From the NCBI GenBank assembly GCA_021323755.1, contig JAJPKJ010000008.1:1-46278 (forward strand): a stretch of DNA of 46,278 nucleotides. Direction: 5' to 3'. The translations under genes were made by a program, and so were the position numbers. This stretch comes from Chitinophagales bacterium. GTDB lineage: Bacteria; Bacteroidota; Bacteroidia; Chitinophagales; Chitinophagaceae. The notes below the pieces were generated by a model that was not told the DNA's origin, did not search any database, and saw only the letters and a program-made list of their open reading frames with translations. Below are positions 8,706-14,591 of the stretch, piece by piece (position 1 is the first letter of the stretch; each line of letters starts with the position of its first letter).

Positions 8706-10157
8706 TTATTCGCCCTCCACTGTATTATTTTTTCCATTTTTCCAGCTTTTGTGTTTTGCCCCATCCATCTTTACAATTTTGGGAGTGAATTTTCCAATAG
8801 TTTCAACTAATGCTTTTTGACTTTGCATTACTGCCTCGATATCTTTGTAAGCAAAAGGAGATTCATCGATTCCGCCACCTAAAAGTTTTACTCCAAATTT
8901 TTTCAATTCGTCCTTAAATTCTTTATCTGTTACTGACTGTATCGCTTTACTTCTACTCATTTTTCTCCCGGCGCCGTGCGCCGCAGAATTAATGGAAGCC
9001 TGTTCTCCTTTGCCCTTTACAATAAATCCATCAGCTGTCATTGAACCTGGAATAATGCCAAGAATATTTTTCCCTGCAGGTGTTGCCCCTTTACGATGAA
9101 CAATTACTTCCATACCATTCCATTTTTCTTTCCAAGCAAAGTTGTGATGATTTTCGACCATCTTCATTGGCCTTCTTCCTAATTGTTTTGCAATTTTTTT
9201 ATGAATGATATGATGACATGCAGATGCATACTCGCCCGCTAGATTCATTGCCAACCAATATTCCATTCCTTCTTCTTCATCGAGTGTTAACCAAGCGAGA
9301 TTTTGTGCATCTTTTGGCAAACGTCTTTTGCTTATTGCGATTTTTGTATAGTGGTTTGCGATGTTTGCTCCTAGTCCTCTCGAACCGGAATGAGACAATA
9401 ATCCCAAATAATTTCCTGCATCAATGCAAAGGATCTCGTCTCTTCCGGAAATTTCTACTGCGCCAAATTCAACAAAATGATTTCCGGAACCTGATGAACC
9501 CAATTGCTTCCATGCACGACCATGTAAACTTTTTAGCAGCGGCAATTCATAAAACAATTCATTTTCCATTACTTCATTATCCGAAGCAATATCAAATTGT
9601 GCACCGCTGCCGAATAATGTCGCTTCATTTAATTCTCTTGCAAAATAATTCTCTTTCTGAACAAGTTCTTTTGGGTCGATATCGAAAATACTCAGACACA
9701 TCCTGCAACCAATATCCACACCAACGCCATAGGGAATTACCGCATTCTTTGTTGCAAGCACGCCCCCGATCGGTAATCCATAACCGTTGTGTGCATCCGG
9801 CATTAATGCGCCAGCAACAGCAATTGGTAATTTTGTTGCAGTATACATTTGATGCATCGCTCCTTCTTCAATATGTTCTTGTCCGAAGATATTAAATTGA
9901 ATTCCTGAATTGTTCAATGATATTTCAGTCCTTTCAATAATAGCCCTTGGTAACAATTGTTCTGCAATCAATGCCAGCACTGCATCGTTTTTATATTCTA
10001 ACGGTGATACCAACACGCTTTTTAAAATTTCCATAACCTCCTCCTTTGTGCGATGCTTATAATTTTTTTGCATCACATTCATGGCAACACTAATTACCGG
10101 ACCTTCCGGATAACCGATCGCTCGTAATTCTTTTCCAGATAATTTTAGCTTGGACAT
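8706..10157 (-). CDS. rtcB: RtcB-family RNA 3'-phosphate/5'-OH ligase
   Basis: RtcB seals RNA broken with 2',3'-cyclic phosphate or 3'-phosphate and 5'-hydroxyl ends, using GTP and Mn2+. I chose the ATG at 10157 (483 aa); an upstream TTG at 10169 is the only alternative. The metal-binding Cys sits in VDIGCRM (about residue 151). GSGNHFVEFG (about 224-233), HSGSRGLG (about 256), ENHHNFAW (about 345), the RKGATPAGK loop and SAAHGAGRKMSR (guanylated His about 404) follow in RtcB order. The N-terminus is about 70 residues longer than E. coli RtcB, and DIGCRM replaces the common DIGCGM, so this is a divergent subfamily. It lies downstream of a slipin gene, tRNA-like RNAs and an AAA+ ATPase on the same strand, pointing to repair of cleaved tRNAs. 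No archease or RtcA is present. Confidence 0.92.
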   Translation of the reverse strand: MSKLKLSGKELRAIGYPEGPVISVAMNVMQKNYKHRTKEEVMEILKSVLVSPLEYKNDAVLALIAEQLLPRAIIERTEISLNNSGIQFNIFGQEHIEEGAMHQMYTATKLPIAVAGALMPDAHNGYGLPIGGVLATKNAVIPYGVGVDIGCRMCLSIFDIDPKELVQKENYFARELNEATLFGSGAQFDIASDNEVMENELFYELPLLKSLHGRAWKQLGSSGSGNHFVEFGAVEISGRDEILCIDAGNYLGLLSHSGSRGLGANIANHYTKIAISKRRLPKDAQNLAWLTLDEEEGMEYWLAMNLAGEYASACHHIIHKKIAKQLGRRPMKMVENHHNFAWKEKWNGMEVIVHRKGATPAGKNILGIIPGSMTADGFIVKGKGEQASINSAAHGAGRKMSRSKAIQSVTDKEFKDELKKFGVKLLGGGIDESPFAYKDIEAVMQSQKALVETIGKFTPKIVKMDGAKHKSWKNGKNNTVEGE

Positions 10158-10309
10158 AATTATTGACAATCAACTTTTATCACCACGGATATTCTATTAT
10201 TTTGATGGCTTGAATTATCTGAGGCTATTTTGAATTTTGTAACCTCATAAATACATCGCATTTCTTGAATCGGGCATTAACCTTAATAATTCTACCACTA
10301 AGTTCATAA

Positions 10310-10346
10310 AATAACATCCAGCACCGGTATGATGCCGGATGTTATT
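10310..10346 (-). terminator. hairpin between slipin and rtcB
   Basis: AATAACATCC (10310-10319) pairs perfectly with GGATGTTATT (10337-10346). On the minus strand it follows the slipin stop by 11 bp and is followed by a weak T-rich tail. It could be a partial terminator that lowers rtcB transcription, or a processing site. Confidence 0.5.
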
Positions 10347-10357
10347 GTTTGTCGCTT

Positions 10358-11455
10358 TTATTTCTGCGGCACAAAGATCTGTTTCAACTGATCGATTAAC
10401 ACGCCATTACCATTTACACTGATATTATTTATCTTGTCTGCGATCTTTTCCACATATTCCATTTCCTTTAGTTTCCACAACATCGCATTTTCATCCATCA
10501 ATTTTGCAGTGTTAAGCAAACTGCGGGTGCTCGCTGTTTCTTCACGACGCATGATAGTGTTTGCCTGCGCTTTTTTTTCTGCGATCAAAACCTGGTTCAT
10601 GATCTCTTTCACATCACCTGGCAGGATGATGTCGCGGATACCAAAACCATTTACTTCAACGCCAATATCCATTGCTTTTACTTTTACCTGTTGTAGAACA
10701 AAAAGAACAATGCTCTCTTTTTTTTCCAGCAACTCATCAAAGCTGTAGCCGGCAACAAATTCACGAAGCGCTAATTGAAAAGCGACATACAATTGCTTAT
10801 CGTATTCTTTGTTTTGTAACACTGCTTTTTCAATATCGGTAACTTTGTATTGCGCCCATGCGTTGATCCGCAAAGCCGCCTTGTCTTTTGTCAAAATTTC
10901 CTGACCATTTATTTCCAATTGTTGCTGACGCACGTCAACGCGCGCAACGCTGATCGCGATATTATTCTTCCACCAGTTGTACACGCCGCTTTGCAGTGTA
11001 CCTGCATATTTTCCATCTACAAACAATAAAGCTTTCTCATTGCTTTCAACATTTACGATACGTACAAAAGGCGCAACTAATTTATTCATCAAGATCGCAC
11101 GAACAATATTTTCAGTGATCTCGATCTTGCTGGTATCGGCGCGAACAAACTCATATTCGATAACGCTTTTCCAATAGGTGTAACGACCTGCACTTAATAC
11201 CTGTTTCAATAAGCCATTTTCGAATTGCAACACGATTTCATTGTCTTTCACTTCAACAACATGCAAGATGCCAGCAAGCGCTTTATCCTGTAAAAGGATG
11301 TTCAATTCAATTGGCGCGACAAATGGTTTTGTGATGTCGTACAAATACACCACCTCATTCCAAAACCAGTAAGTACCTGCCATCAGTATCTTTTTGTACT
11401 CTCCATTTTTAAATACCAAACCAACTTGGTAGGCATTTACTTTTACCATATTCAT
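10358..11455 (-). CDS. slipin-like SPFH/band-7 protein
   Basis: The protein has 365 residues. The C-terminal two thirds follow the slipin/stomatin layout: VDVRQQQLEINGQEILTKDK (about 170-190) starts the SPFH core, FGIRDIILPGDVKEIMNQVL (about 265-285) is the hallmark end of the domain, and a helical segment with EKKAQANTIMRREE follows as the oligomerisation coil. The N-terminal ~150 residues contain repeated beta units (NEIVLQFENGLLKQVLSAG, NEKALLFVDGKYAGTLQSG), and there is no obvious transmembrane helix, so this may be a soluble scaffold. The next gene downstream on the same strand encodes an RtcB ligase. From memory, slipin genes occur beside rtcB in several bacterial RNA-repair operons. 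What it does there is not known to me. Confidence 0.85.
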   Translation of the reverse strand: MNMVKVNAYQVGLVFKNGEYKKILMAGTYWFWNEVVYLYDITKPFVAPIELNILLQDKALAGILHVVEVKDNEIVLQFENGLLKQVLSAGRYTYWKSVIEYEFVRADTSKIEITENIVRAILMNKLVAPFVRIVNVESNEKALLFVDGKYAGTLQSGVYNWWKNNIAISVARVDVRQQQLEINGQEILTKDKAALRINAWAQYKVTDIEKAVLQNKEYDKQLYVAFQLALREFVAGYSFDELLEKKESIVLFVLQQVKVKAMDIGVEVNGFGIRDIILPGDVKEIMNQVLIAEKKAQANTIMRREETASTRSLLNTAKLMDENAMLWKLKEMEYVEKIADKINNISVNGNGVLIDQLKQIFVPQK

Positions 11456-11566
11456 GATGCACTGTTTTAAAAGTTATCAATTTGTTTTTAATAAGGCCGG
11501 CGGATCGTCATTGAAAGACTGCGGAAGCATTTTTCAATAATGTTGGTTGAACCAGTTCGAAGTTTA

Positions 11567-11597
11567 TTTTTTTACTGAGGCATCATCAGTAAAAAAA
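11567..11597. repeat. 12-bp perfect inverted repeat
   Basis: TTTTTTTACTGA (11567-11578) pairs with TCAGTAAAAAAA (11586-11597) around a 7-nt loop. It has no T-run downstream on either strand, so it does not look like a terminator. It sits in the roughly 300-bp leader between the tRNA-like elements and the slipin gene, where I see little else except a 32-codon frame without a start codon (11687-11785, minus). Confidence 0.5.
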
Positions 11598-11759
11598 ATT
11601 TCCCGAAGTGATACAAGACCCATTATATCTACATCTGCTTTCAGGCGGCTATTCTATTGCTTTTTCTCAAAACATTTTAGTTTTAATTACTTAAGCAGAC
11701 AAAATTCACCGGCTTTAATTATCTGTTCACCATTTTTTAAGAAGCGGTATACTTCTTTT

Positions 11760-11836
11760 GCATCCCATATTACAAGTATGGCGCTCTAACCATCTGAGCT
11801 ATCCAATTTTTACATTGGAGTGGGATTCGAACCCAC
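11760..11836 (-). ncRNA. circularly permuted tRNA-Thr(UGU)-like RNA with closed acceptor
   Basis: On the minus strand all tRNA arms are present in permuted order. First comes the T-arm GTGGGTTCGAATCCCAC (11820-11836). Next is the 3' acceptor strand TCCAAT (11814-11819), a 6-nt loop GTAAAA, and the 5' acceptor strand ATTGGA (11802-11807). Then come TA and the D-arm GCTCAGATGGTTAGAGC (11783-11799), and finally an anticodon arm CCATA-CTTGTAA-TATGG (11765-11781) with anticodon UGU and a GATGC variable region. The acceptor strands pair 6 of 6. There is no free CCA end, so it cannot be charged unless the loop is cut. The order resembles bacterial YrlA-type Y RNAs, which mimic tRNA and accompany rtcB operons (recalled knowledge). 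A decayed gene array is the alternative. Confidence 0.55.
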
Positions 11837-11839
11837 ACT

Positions 11840-11923
11840 GTGCTGCTACTCTACCACTGAGCTATCACACCGAAATGTGAAAGGGAGTCGAACCCTTGAC
11901 ACGCAGTCCAAATCGGGCACCAC
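11840..11923 (-). ncRNA. second permuted tRNA-like RNA with closed acceptor
   Basis: The minus strand reads T-arm AAGGG-TTCGACT-CCCTT (11881-11897), 3' acceptor strand TCACATT (11874-11880), 2 nt, 5' acceptor strand GGTGTGA (11865-11871), TA, then D-arm GCTCAGTGGTAGAGT (11848-11862). The acceptor strands pair over 7 bp with two G-U pairs, and the closing loop would be about 6 nt. Upstream, GTGGTGC (11917-11923) can pair with GCAGCAC (11840-11846) except for one G-G, so the element can fold as a stem that opens into T-arm, acceptor hairpin and D-arm. No complete anticodon arm is seen, although GTGGT/ACTGC could close an 11-nt loop. It ends 4 nt before the next element begins. Confidence 0.5.
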
Positions 11924-12036
11924 GCCTTTTCGCAACAGCATACAGCGAGTTATTACTGCTGCACTATGATGTTTTATTGAAACATGCACCAGGTTTGCTG
12001 TCAACATGAAAATGCCCGTCTTGCCGCTAAGCAAAC
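11924..12036 (-). ncRNA. hairpin-rich segment, possibly a third degenerate tRNA-like RNA
   Basis: Two stems are clear on the minus strand. GTTTGCT (12030-12036) pairs with AGCAAAC (11993-11999) around TAGCGGCAAGACGGGC, which looks like a D-arm. ATGTTT (11980-11985) and AAACAT (11969-11974) close a 5-nt loop and are followed by CATAGTGC, as in the closed acceptors next door. A T-arm with TTCRA is missing. I think it is a more decayed member of the same series, but the evidence is weak. Confidence 0.3.
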
Positions 12037-12084
12037 TTTTTCACTTATCAAACGACGAGTAATAACTTAAAGAACTCTTTTGTT

Positions 12085-13158
12085 TTAATTTTCTATCACG
12101 CTTCTCCTAAACCCAATAACTTCTATCCTGTTTTCGGCATATTCCTTTTCATGCTGATTTGCTATTTCAGCAATCGTCATCGGCCTGGTAATGTGCGAAT
12201 CAAAACCAAAATGATCACTAAGTTTTTGCGCTTTTGCGATACTTAGTTTTCCGAATTCATATTTTGCTATCAGCCTTCCTTTTCGCATCAATGCACTGTC
12301 GATTAAGGTGAGTGAACTGTTGAAAGTGCAAATGAGTTGAACATTTAAAAAATCTGATAACAAACCATCAGAGATATTCAACAGATTTGATACTGCCGAA
12401 CTTGAACTGTGCTTTCTATCCATGATGATATTTTCTGCATCTTCAATGATCAGCACACTGTTCGGGTTATCGATCAACAATTCAATGAAATCCGGGTTTG
12501 TTAAATTCCCTGCAACTGATGGCGATAGAAACATTACTCTTTTTTTAATTTTGCCAATTAAAAAACGGAGATAAGATGTTTTTCCGGAACCAGGCAACCC
12601 GTGCAACAATACAATTCCTTTATCCTCTTTTTTATTCAACCGTTTTCTGATCGTTTCGTCAGCTTGTAAAAAATCATTTTCATAAAAAAGATCCAAATTC
12701 AAATTTGTCCTCTTTATTTCCATTGATTTTAATTCCATGCTGCTACTCGTTTGCACAATCAAATTGATTTCCAAAGGCTGTCTTCTTCGTCTTTCTTTGA
12801 ACTGATCAATCAATGCTGTTACCTCGCTTATGAATTCATACTGTTTTCCGTCATGCAATATTTCACAATACCCATCATCAAATTCAACAACACAATTATT
12901 TTTTAGAATGATCACGGTTTTATCGAATTGGTATTTTTTCTTTTTTCTTTTATACCAATGCGACTGATGAATATTTTCAATTCGCTCGTTAAATTTTTCT
13001 TTGAACGCAGCAAAAGCTTTTTCACCATCAACATGGTTAATAAAACTCATACTGGGCAAGCTGTTAAAGCAATGCAGGTATAAAGATTTGATGTCAAGAA
13101 AGCTTTTATCAAATACATTGTTTGCATTAAGCACCTTCTGATTATATAGATTGTCCAT
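12085..13158 (-). CDS. BCS1-like AAA+ ATPase
   Basis: The protein has 357 residues. The Walker A motif GLPGSGKTSY is at about 187-196, Walker B SVLIIEDAE at about 234-242, and the sensor region ICTFNSSLTLIDSALMRKGR supplies sensor 1 Asn and an arginine pair typical of the BCS1/CDC48-type AAA domain. The N-terminal ~165 residues match no family I recognise; they include a basic patch (WYKRKKKKYQF, about 68-78) that could bind RNA. The gene lies between two groups of tRNA-like genes, all on one strand, with slipin and RtcB genes downstream. An ATPase that remodels RNA or RNA-protein complexes for repair is a reasonable inference, but no direct evidence is present. Confidence 0.85.
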   Translation of the reverse strand: MDNLYNQKVLNANNVFDKSFLDIKSLYLHCFNSLPSMSFINHVDGEKAFAAFKEKFNERIENIHQSHWYKRKKKKYQFDKTVIILKNNCVVEFDDGYCEILHDGKQYEFISEVTALIDQFKERRRRQPLEINLIVQTSSSMELKSMEIKRTNLNLDLFYENDFLQADETIRKRLNKKEDKGIVLLHGLPGSGKTSYLRFLIGKIKKRVMFLSPSVAGNLTNPDFIELLIDNPNSVLIIEDAENIIMDRKHSSSSAVSNLLNISDGLLSDFLNVQLICTFNSSLTLIDSALMRKGRLIAKYEFGKLSIAKAQKLSDHFGFDSHITRPMTIAEIANQHEKEYAENRIEVIGFRRSVIEN

Positions 13159-13266
13159 AATTTTTTTTTGAAATAGTCATAAATATTTTCTTTCCGATCT
13201 GCTTTTTATACTATTTCATTACAAGAGTCTTCAGCATAACTTTTACTTTTAGCTGTTAATAATTTT

Positions 13267-13318
13267 TGCACGGATTGAAAGATTCGAACTTTCATGCACA
13301 ATCTTAGCATTCGCGTGC
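13267..13318 (-). tRNA. D-armless, minihelix-like tRNA remnant
   Basis: A perfect T-arm GAAAG-TTCGAAT-CTTTC is present. The acceptor pairs GCACG(C)GA with TCCGTGC with one bulged C. Between the acceptor and the T-arm there are only 17 nt, which can form ATGC-9 nt-GCAT. No D-arm is present, total length is about 52 nt, and no anticodon can be assigned. It is the last member of the array, 109 bp before the AAA+ gene. Confidence 0.4.
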
Positions 13319-13324
13319 GCATTG

Positions 13325-13395
13325 CGGAAACAGAATGATTCGAACATTCACCTGATGGTTAACAACCAACTGTTCTGCCTTTGAACTATATTTCC
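13325..13395 (-). tRNA. tRNA-Asn(GUU)
   Basis: The acceptor GGAAATA/TGTTTCC pairs with one G-U. The D-arm is GTTC...GAAC. The anticodon loop TTGTTAA gives GUU, with one T-T mismatch in the stem (GTTGG/CCATC). The T-arm GAATG-TTCGAAT-CATTC is perfect and the discriminator is G, as expected for Asn. CCA is not encoded. Its first base directly follows the CCA of the preceding tRNA-like gene. Confidence 0.75.
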
Positions 13396-13398
13396 TGG

Positions 13399-13469
13399 TT
13401 GGTCCGGTGAGAATCGAACTTACATATTCCGGTCAAAGGCAGGCAACTATGCCGTTGAGCTACGAACCA
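13399..13469 (-). tRNA. tRNA-Gln(UUG)-like gene followed by encoded CCA
   Basis: The acceptor TGGTTCG/CGGACCA pairs with one G-U, and U1-A72 is typical of Gln. The loop CTTTGAC would give UUG, but the anticodon stem does not pair properly and the T-stem has one A-C mismatch. After discriminator A the next three bases (13396-13398) spell CCA, the only member of the array with an encoded CCA. The gene overlaps the 3' end of the preceding degenerate tRNA by about 2 nt. Confidence 0.5.
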
Positions 13470-13537
13470 ATCTTGTTGGAATCAACCCAACACCTACTTC
13501 TTATATCAATAGTCTTCTTCTATTGAATTAAACAATC
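13467..13537 (-). tRNA. strongly degenerate tRNA-like element
   Basis: Spacing and the TA-D-arm-anticodon-T-arm order are tRNA-like. The T-loop is GTTGATT rather than TTCRANY, only TTGTT/AACAA of the acceptor can pair, and the anticodon stem CTATT/AGTAG closes a 9-nt loop. I cannot assign an anticodon. Its D-arm region resembles that of the preceding Arg-like gene, which suggests duplication and decay. Confidence 0.3.
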
Positions 13538-13543
13538 TTTTTG

Positions 13544-13614
13544 CTGGCTTAAGAAGATTCGAACCTCTGTCTCTGCGTTCGCTTCGCAACCTTCTTCCAT
13601 TGAACTATAAGCCA
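13544..13614 (-). tRNA. tRNA-Arg(GCG)-like gene with A33
   Basis: The acceptor TGGCTTA/TAAGCCA is a perfect 7-bp stem. The anticodon stem TTGCG/CGCAG (one G-U) closes the loop AAGCGAA, giving GCG. Position 33 is A instead of the near-universal U, and bacteria normally read CGN with an ACG anticodon, so normal decoding is doubtful. The T-arm AGAGG-TTCGAAT-CTTCT pairs with one G-U. Confidence 0.5.
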
Positions 13615-13618
13615 TTTT

Positions 13619-13713
13619 GTGCGACTTTCAGATTTGAACTGAAAGCAGCCATCTTCTGTTTGCCTCTCAGAAAGAAAGGAAGATGATTGTGTTGCCAATT
13701 ACACCAAGCCGCA
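13619..13713 (-). tRNA. tRNA-like gene with expanded anticodon loop
   Basis: The acceptor TGCGGCT/AGTCGCA (one G-U), D-stem GTGT/ACAC and T-arm TTCAG-TTCAAAT-CTGAA are sound. The anticodon stem CATCTTC/GAAGATG is 7 bp and closes a 22-nt loop, about 20 nt more than normal. Inside the loop CTTTC and GAGAG can form a further small hairpin around TTTCT. The extra segment could be an intron-like insertion or an extended arm. No anticodon is assigned. It lies 4 nt from the next gene. Confidence 0.5.
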
Positions 13714-13724
13714 TTCTGTTTACC

Positions 13725-13797
13725 GGTTGACTCCGGGACTTGAACCCTGTTCTCCACATTCACAGTCTGGCGCTTTACCAGTTAAGCTAAAGCCAAC
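13725..13797 (-). tRNA. tRNA-His(GUG)
   Basis: The acceptor GTTGGCT/AGTCAAC pairs with one G-U. The loop CTGTGAA gives GUG, and the discriminator C is the His identity base. The anticodon stem CCAGA/TGTGG has a G-G mismatch and the T-stem CAGGG/CCCGG an A-G mismatch. The base before position 1 is T, so the extra G of His tRNAs is not encoded. Confidence 0.65.
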
Positions 13798-13803
13798 ATT
13801 TGT

Positions 13804-13874
13804 TACCGGATTTGGATTTGAACCAAAACAACCTGTGTCAAAGACAGATATGCTTAACCGTTACATCACCCGGC
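13804..13874 (-). tRNA. tRNA-Gln(UUG)
   Basis: The acceptor GCCGGGT pairs with ATCCGGT with two G-U pairs. The anticodon stem TCTGT/ACAGG closes the loop CTTTGAC, giving UUG. The T-loop is TTCAAAT with a 4-5 bp stem, and the discriminator is A. CCA is not encoded. Confidence 0.65.
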
Positions 13875-13882
13875 AAAAAGGG

Positions 13883-13954
13883 CGGTTCGTATGAGAATCG
13901 AACTCATGACTACAGATAGACAATCTGCAATGTTAGCCACTATACTAATGAACC
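13883..13954 (-). tRNA. tRNA-Asp(GUC)
   Basis: The acceptor GGTTCAT/ACGAACC pairs 6 of 7 (one A-C). The anticodon stem GCAGA/TCTGT closes TTGTCTA, giving GUC with an unusual T at position 37. The T-arm ATGAG-TTCGATT-CTCAT is perfect, and the discriminator is G as expected for Asp. Confidence 0.75.
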
Positions 13955-13957
13955 TTG

Positions 13958-14029
13958 TAATCTGTATGGGGGTCGAACCCATATCGCAGGGCTGAAAACC
14001 CTGAGTCCTTGCCCTTAGACGAACAGACT
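13958..14029 (-). tRNA. tRNA-Glu(UUC)
   Basis: This is the first and best-preserved member of the array. The acceptor AGTCTGT/ACAGATT (one G-U), the anticodon stem CAGGG-TTTTCAG-CCCTG (anticodon UUC) and the T-arm ATGGG-TTCGACC-CCCAT all pair well. Normal bacterial Glu tRNAs begin with G1-C72, whereas this one has A1-T72. CCA is not encoded. Confidence 0.8.
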
Positions 14030-14036
14030 ATTTCCA

Positions 14037-14067
14037 AAATAAAAAACCCGGTCGTTGAGCAACCGGG
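14037..14067 (-). terminator. intrinsic terminator just upstream of the tRNA array
   Basis: On the minus strand CCCGGT...ACCGGG (6 bp, 9-nt loop; 14047-14067) is followed by TTTTTT. It lies 8 bp before the first tRNA, so transcription from further upstream would be stopped here unless it reads through. Confidence 0.8.
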
Positions 14068-14094
14068 ATATATTCGTTTATACGTGTACGTTAG

Positions 14095-14214
14095 TTACAC
14101 ATGAACACATCGCGGTCCTTCGTTCTTATCTTTGCTCACATCTCCAATAAGTTCATTATTTCTTTGCCTCTGCAGATGCTCCTCGCAATTGAGTAATGAT
14201 GAATCATTCTTCAT
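14095..14214 (-). CDS. candidate 39-residue small protein
   Basis: The frame runs from ATG at 14214 to TAA at 14095 and reads MKNDSSLLNCEEHLQRQRNN then ELIGDVSKDKNEGPRCVHV. It is hydrophilic, with two cysteines, and resembles nothing I know. Support comes only from context: a terminator precedes it (14271-14302) and another follows 28 bp after its stop (14037-14067), so it fills its own small transcript. A leader peptide for the tRNA array is another possibility. Confidence 0.3.
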   Translation of the reverse strand: MKNDSSLLNCEEHLQRQRNNELIGDVSKDKNEGPRCVHV

Positions 14215-14270
14215 TGTTATAAATCGTTTATATTGAAATTGATTATGCATTTAAATTTTAATTAAAATTG

Positions 14271-14302
14271 AAAAATAAAAAACCCCGCAATCTCTTGCGG
14301 GG
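14271..14302 (-). terminator. strong intrinsic terminator
   Basis: CCCCGCAA (14283-14290) and TTGCGGGG (14295-14302) form a perfect 8-bp stem with a 4-nt loop. On the minus strand a run of TTTTTTATTTTT follows. It ends whatever is transcribed from about 14334 upward. Confidence 0.85.
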
Positions 14303-14333
14303 TCTGTATCTTATCGAATTCGTTTTTAAACTT

Positions 14334-14459
14334 TTATTCAACAGCACAACATGCCCCGCTATATTGATAGTCGTTTTTCTGACTATACCAATTCACAGTT
14401 TCAATATGTAATTGTATGCGTAACACGTTATAAATAATTTTTTCGTGTGCAAAGATCAT
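14334..14459 (-). CDS. candidate small protein ahead of the terminator
   Basis: The frame ends at 14334, 32 bp before a strong terminator. From the ATG at 14459 it gives 41 residues ending in NDYQYSGACCAVE; from a GTG at 14591 it gives 85. Length and start are uncertain, composition is Lys/Ile-rich, and I recognise no family. A TCTTTGC sequence on the minus strand at about 14447-14453 may be a degraded -7 box, which would place the transcript start near here. Confidence 0.25.
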   Translation of the reverse strand: MIFAHEKIIYNVLRIQLHIETVNWYSQKNDYQYSGACCAVE

Positions 14460-14591
14460 AATAATTTTTTGATGATGCCAAATATTTTGAAACAATTTTT
14501 TAAAATATTTTTTGGTGTTAGAAAACGGAGAGGTTTTGGATGAAAAAAATTTTAAGGGGACATTAGATCTACGATCGAAAATTTTATTCAC

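Noticed and set aside
11567-11597. Inverted repeat considered as bidirectional terminator
   Set aside because: The T-runs precede the stems instead of following them on both strands.
11547-11789. 80-codon plus-strand frame over the slipin leader and Thr-like element
   Set aside because: It runs antisense across a tRNA-like arm and a hairpin, and resembles no protein.
13258-14035. CRISPR-like look of regularly spaced repeats (TTCGAA-type motifs about every 75-90 bp)
   Set aside because: The repeated motif is the T-loop of tRNAs; the units differ elsewhere and fold as tRNAs, and no cas gene is near.
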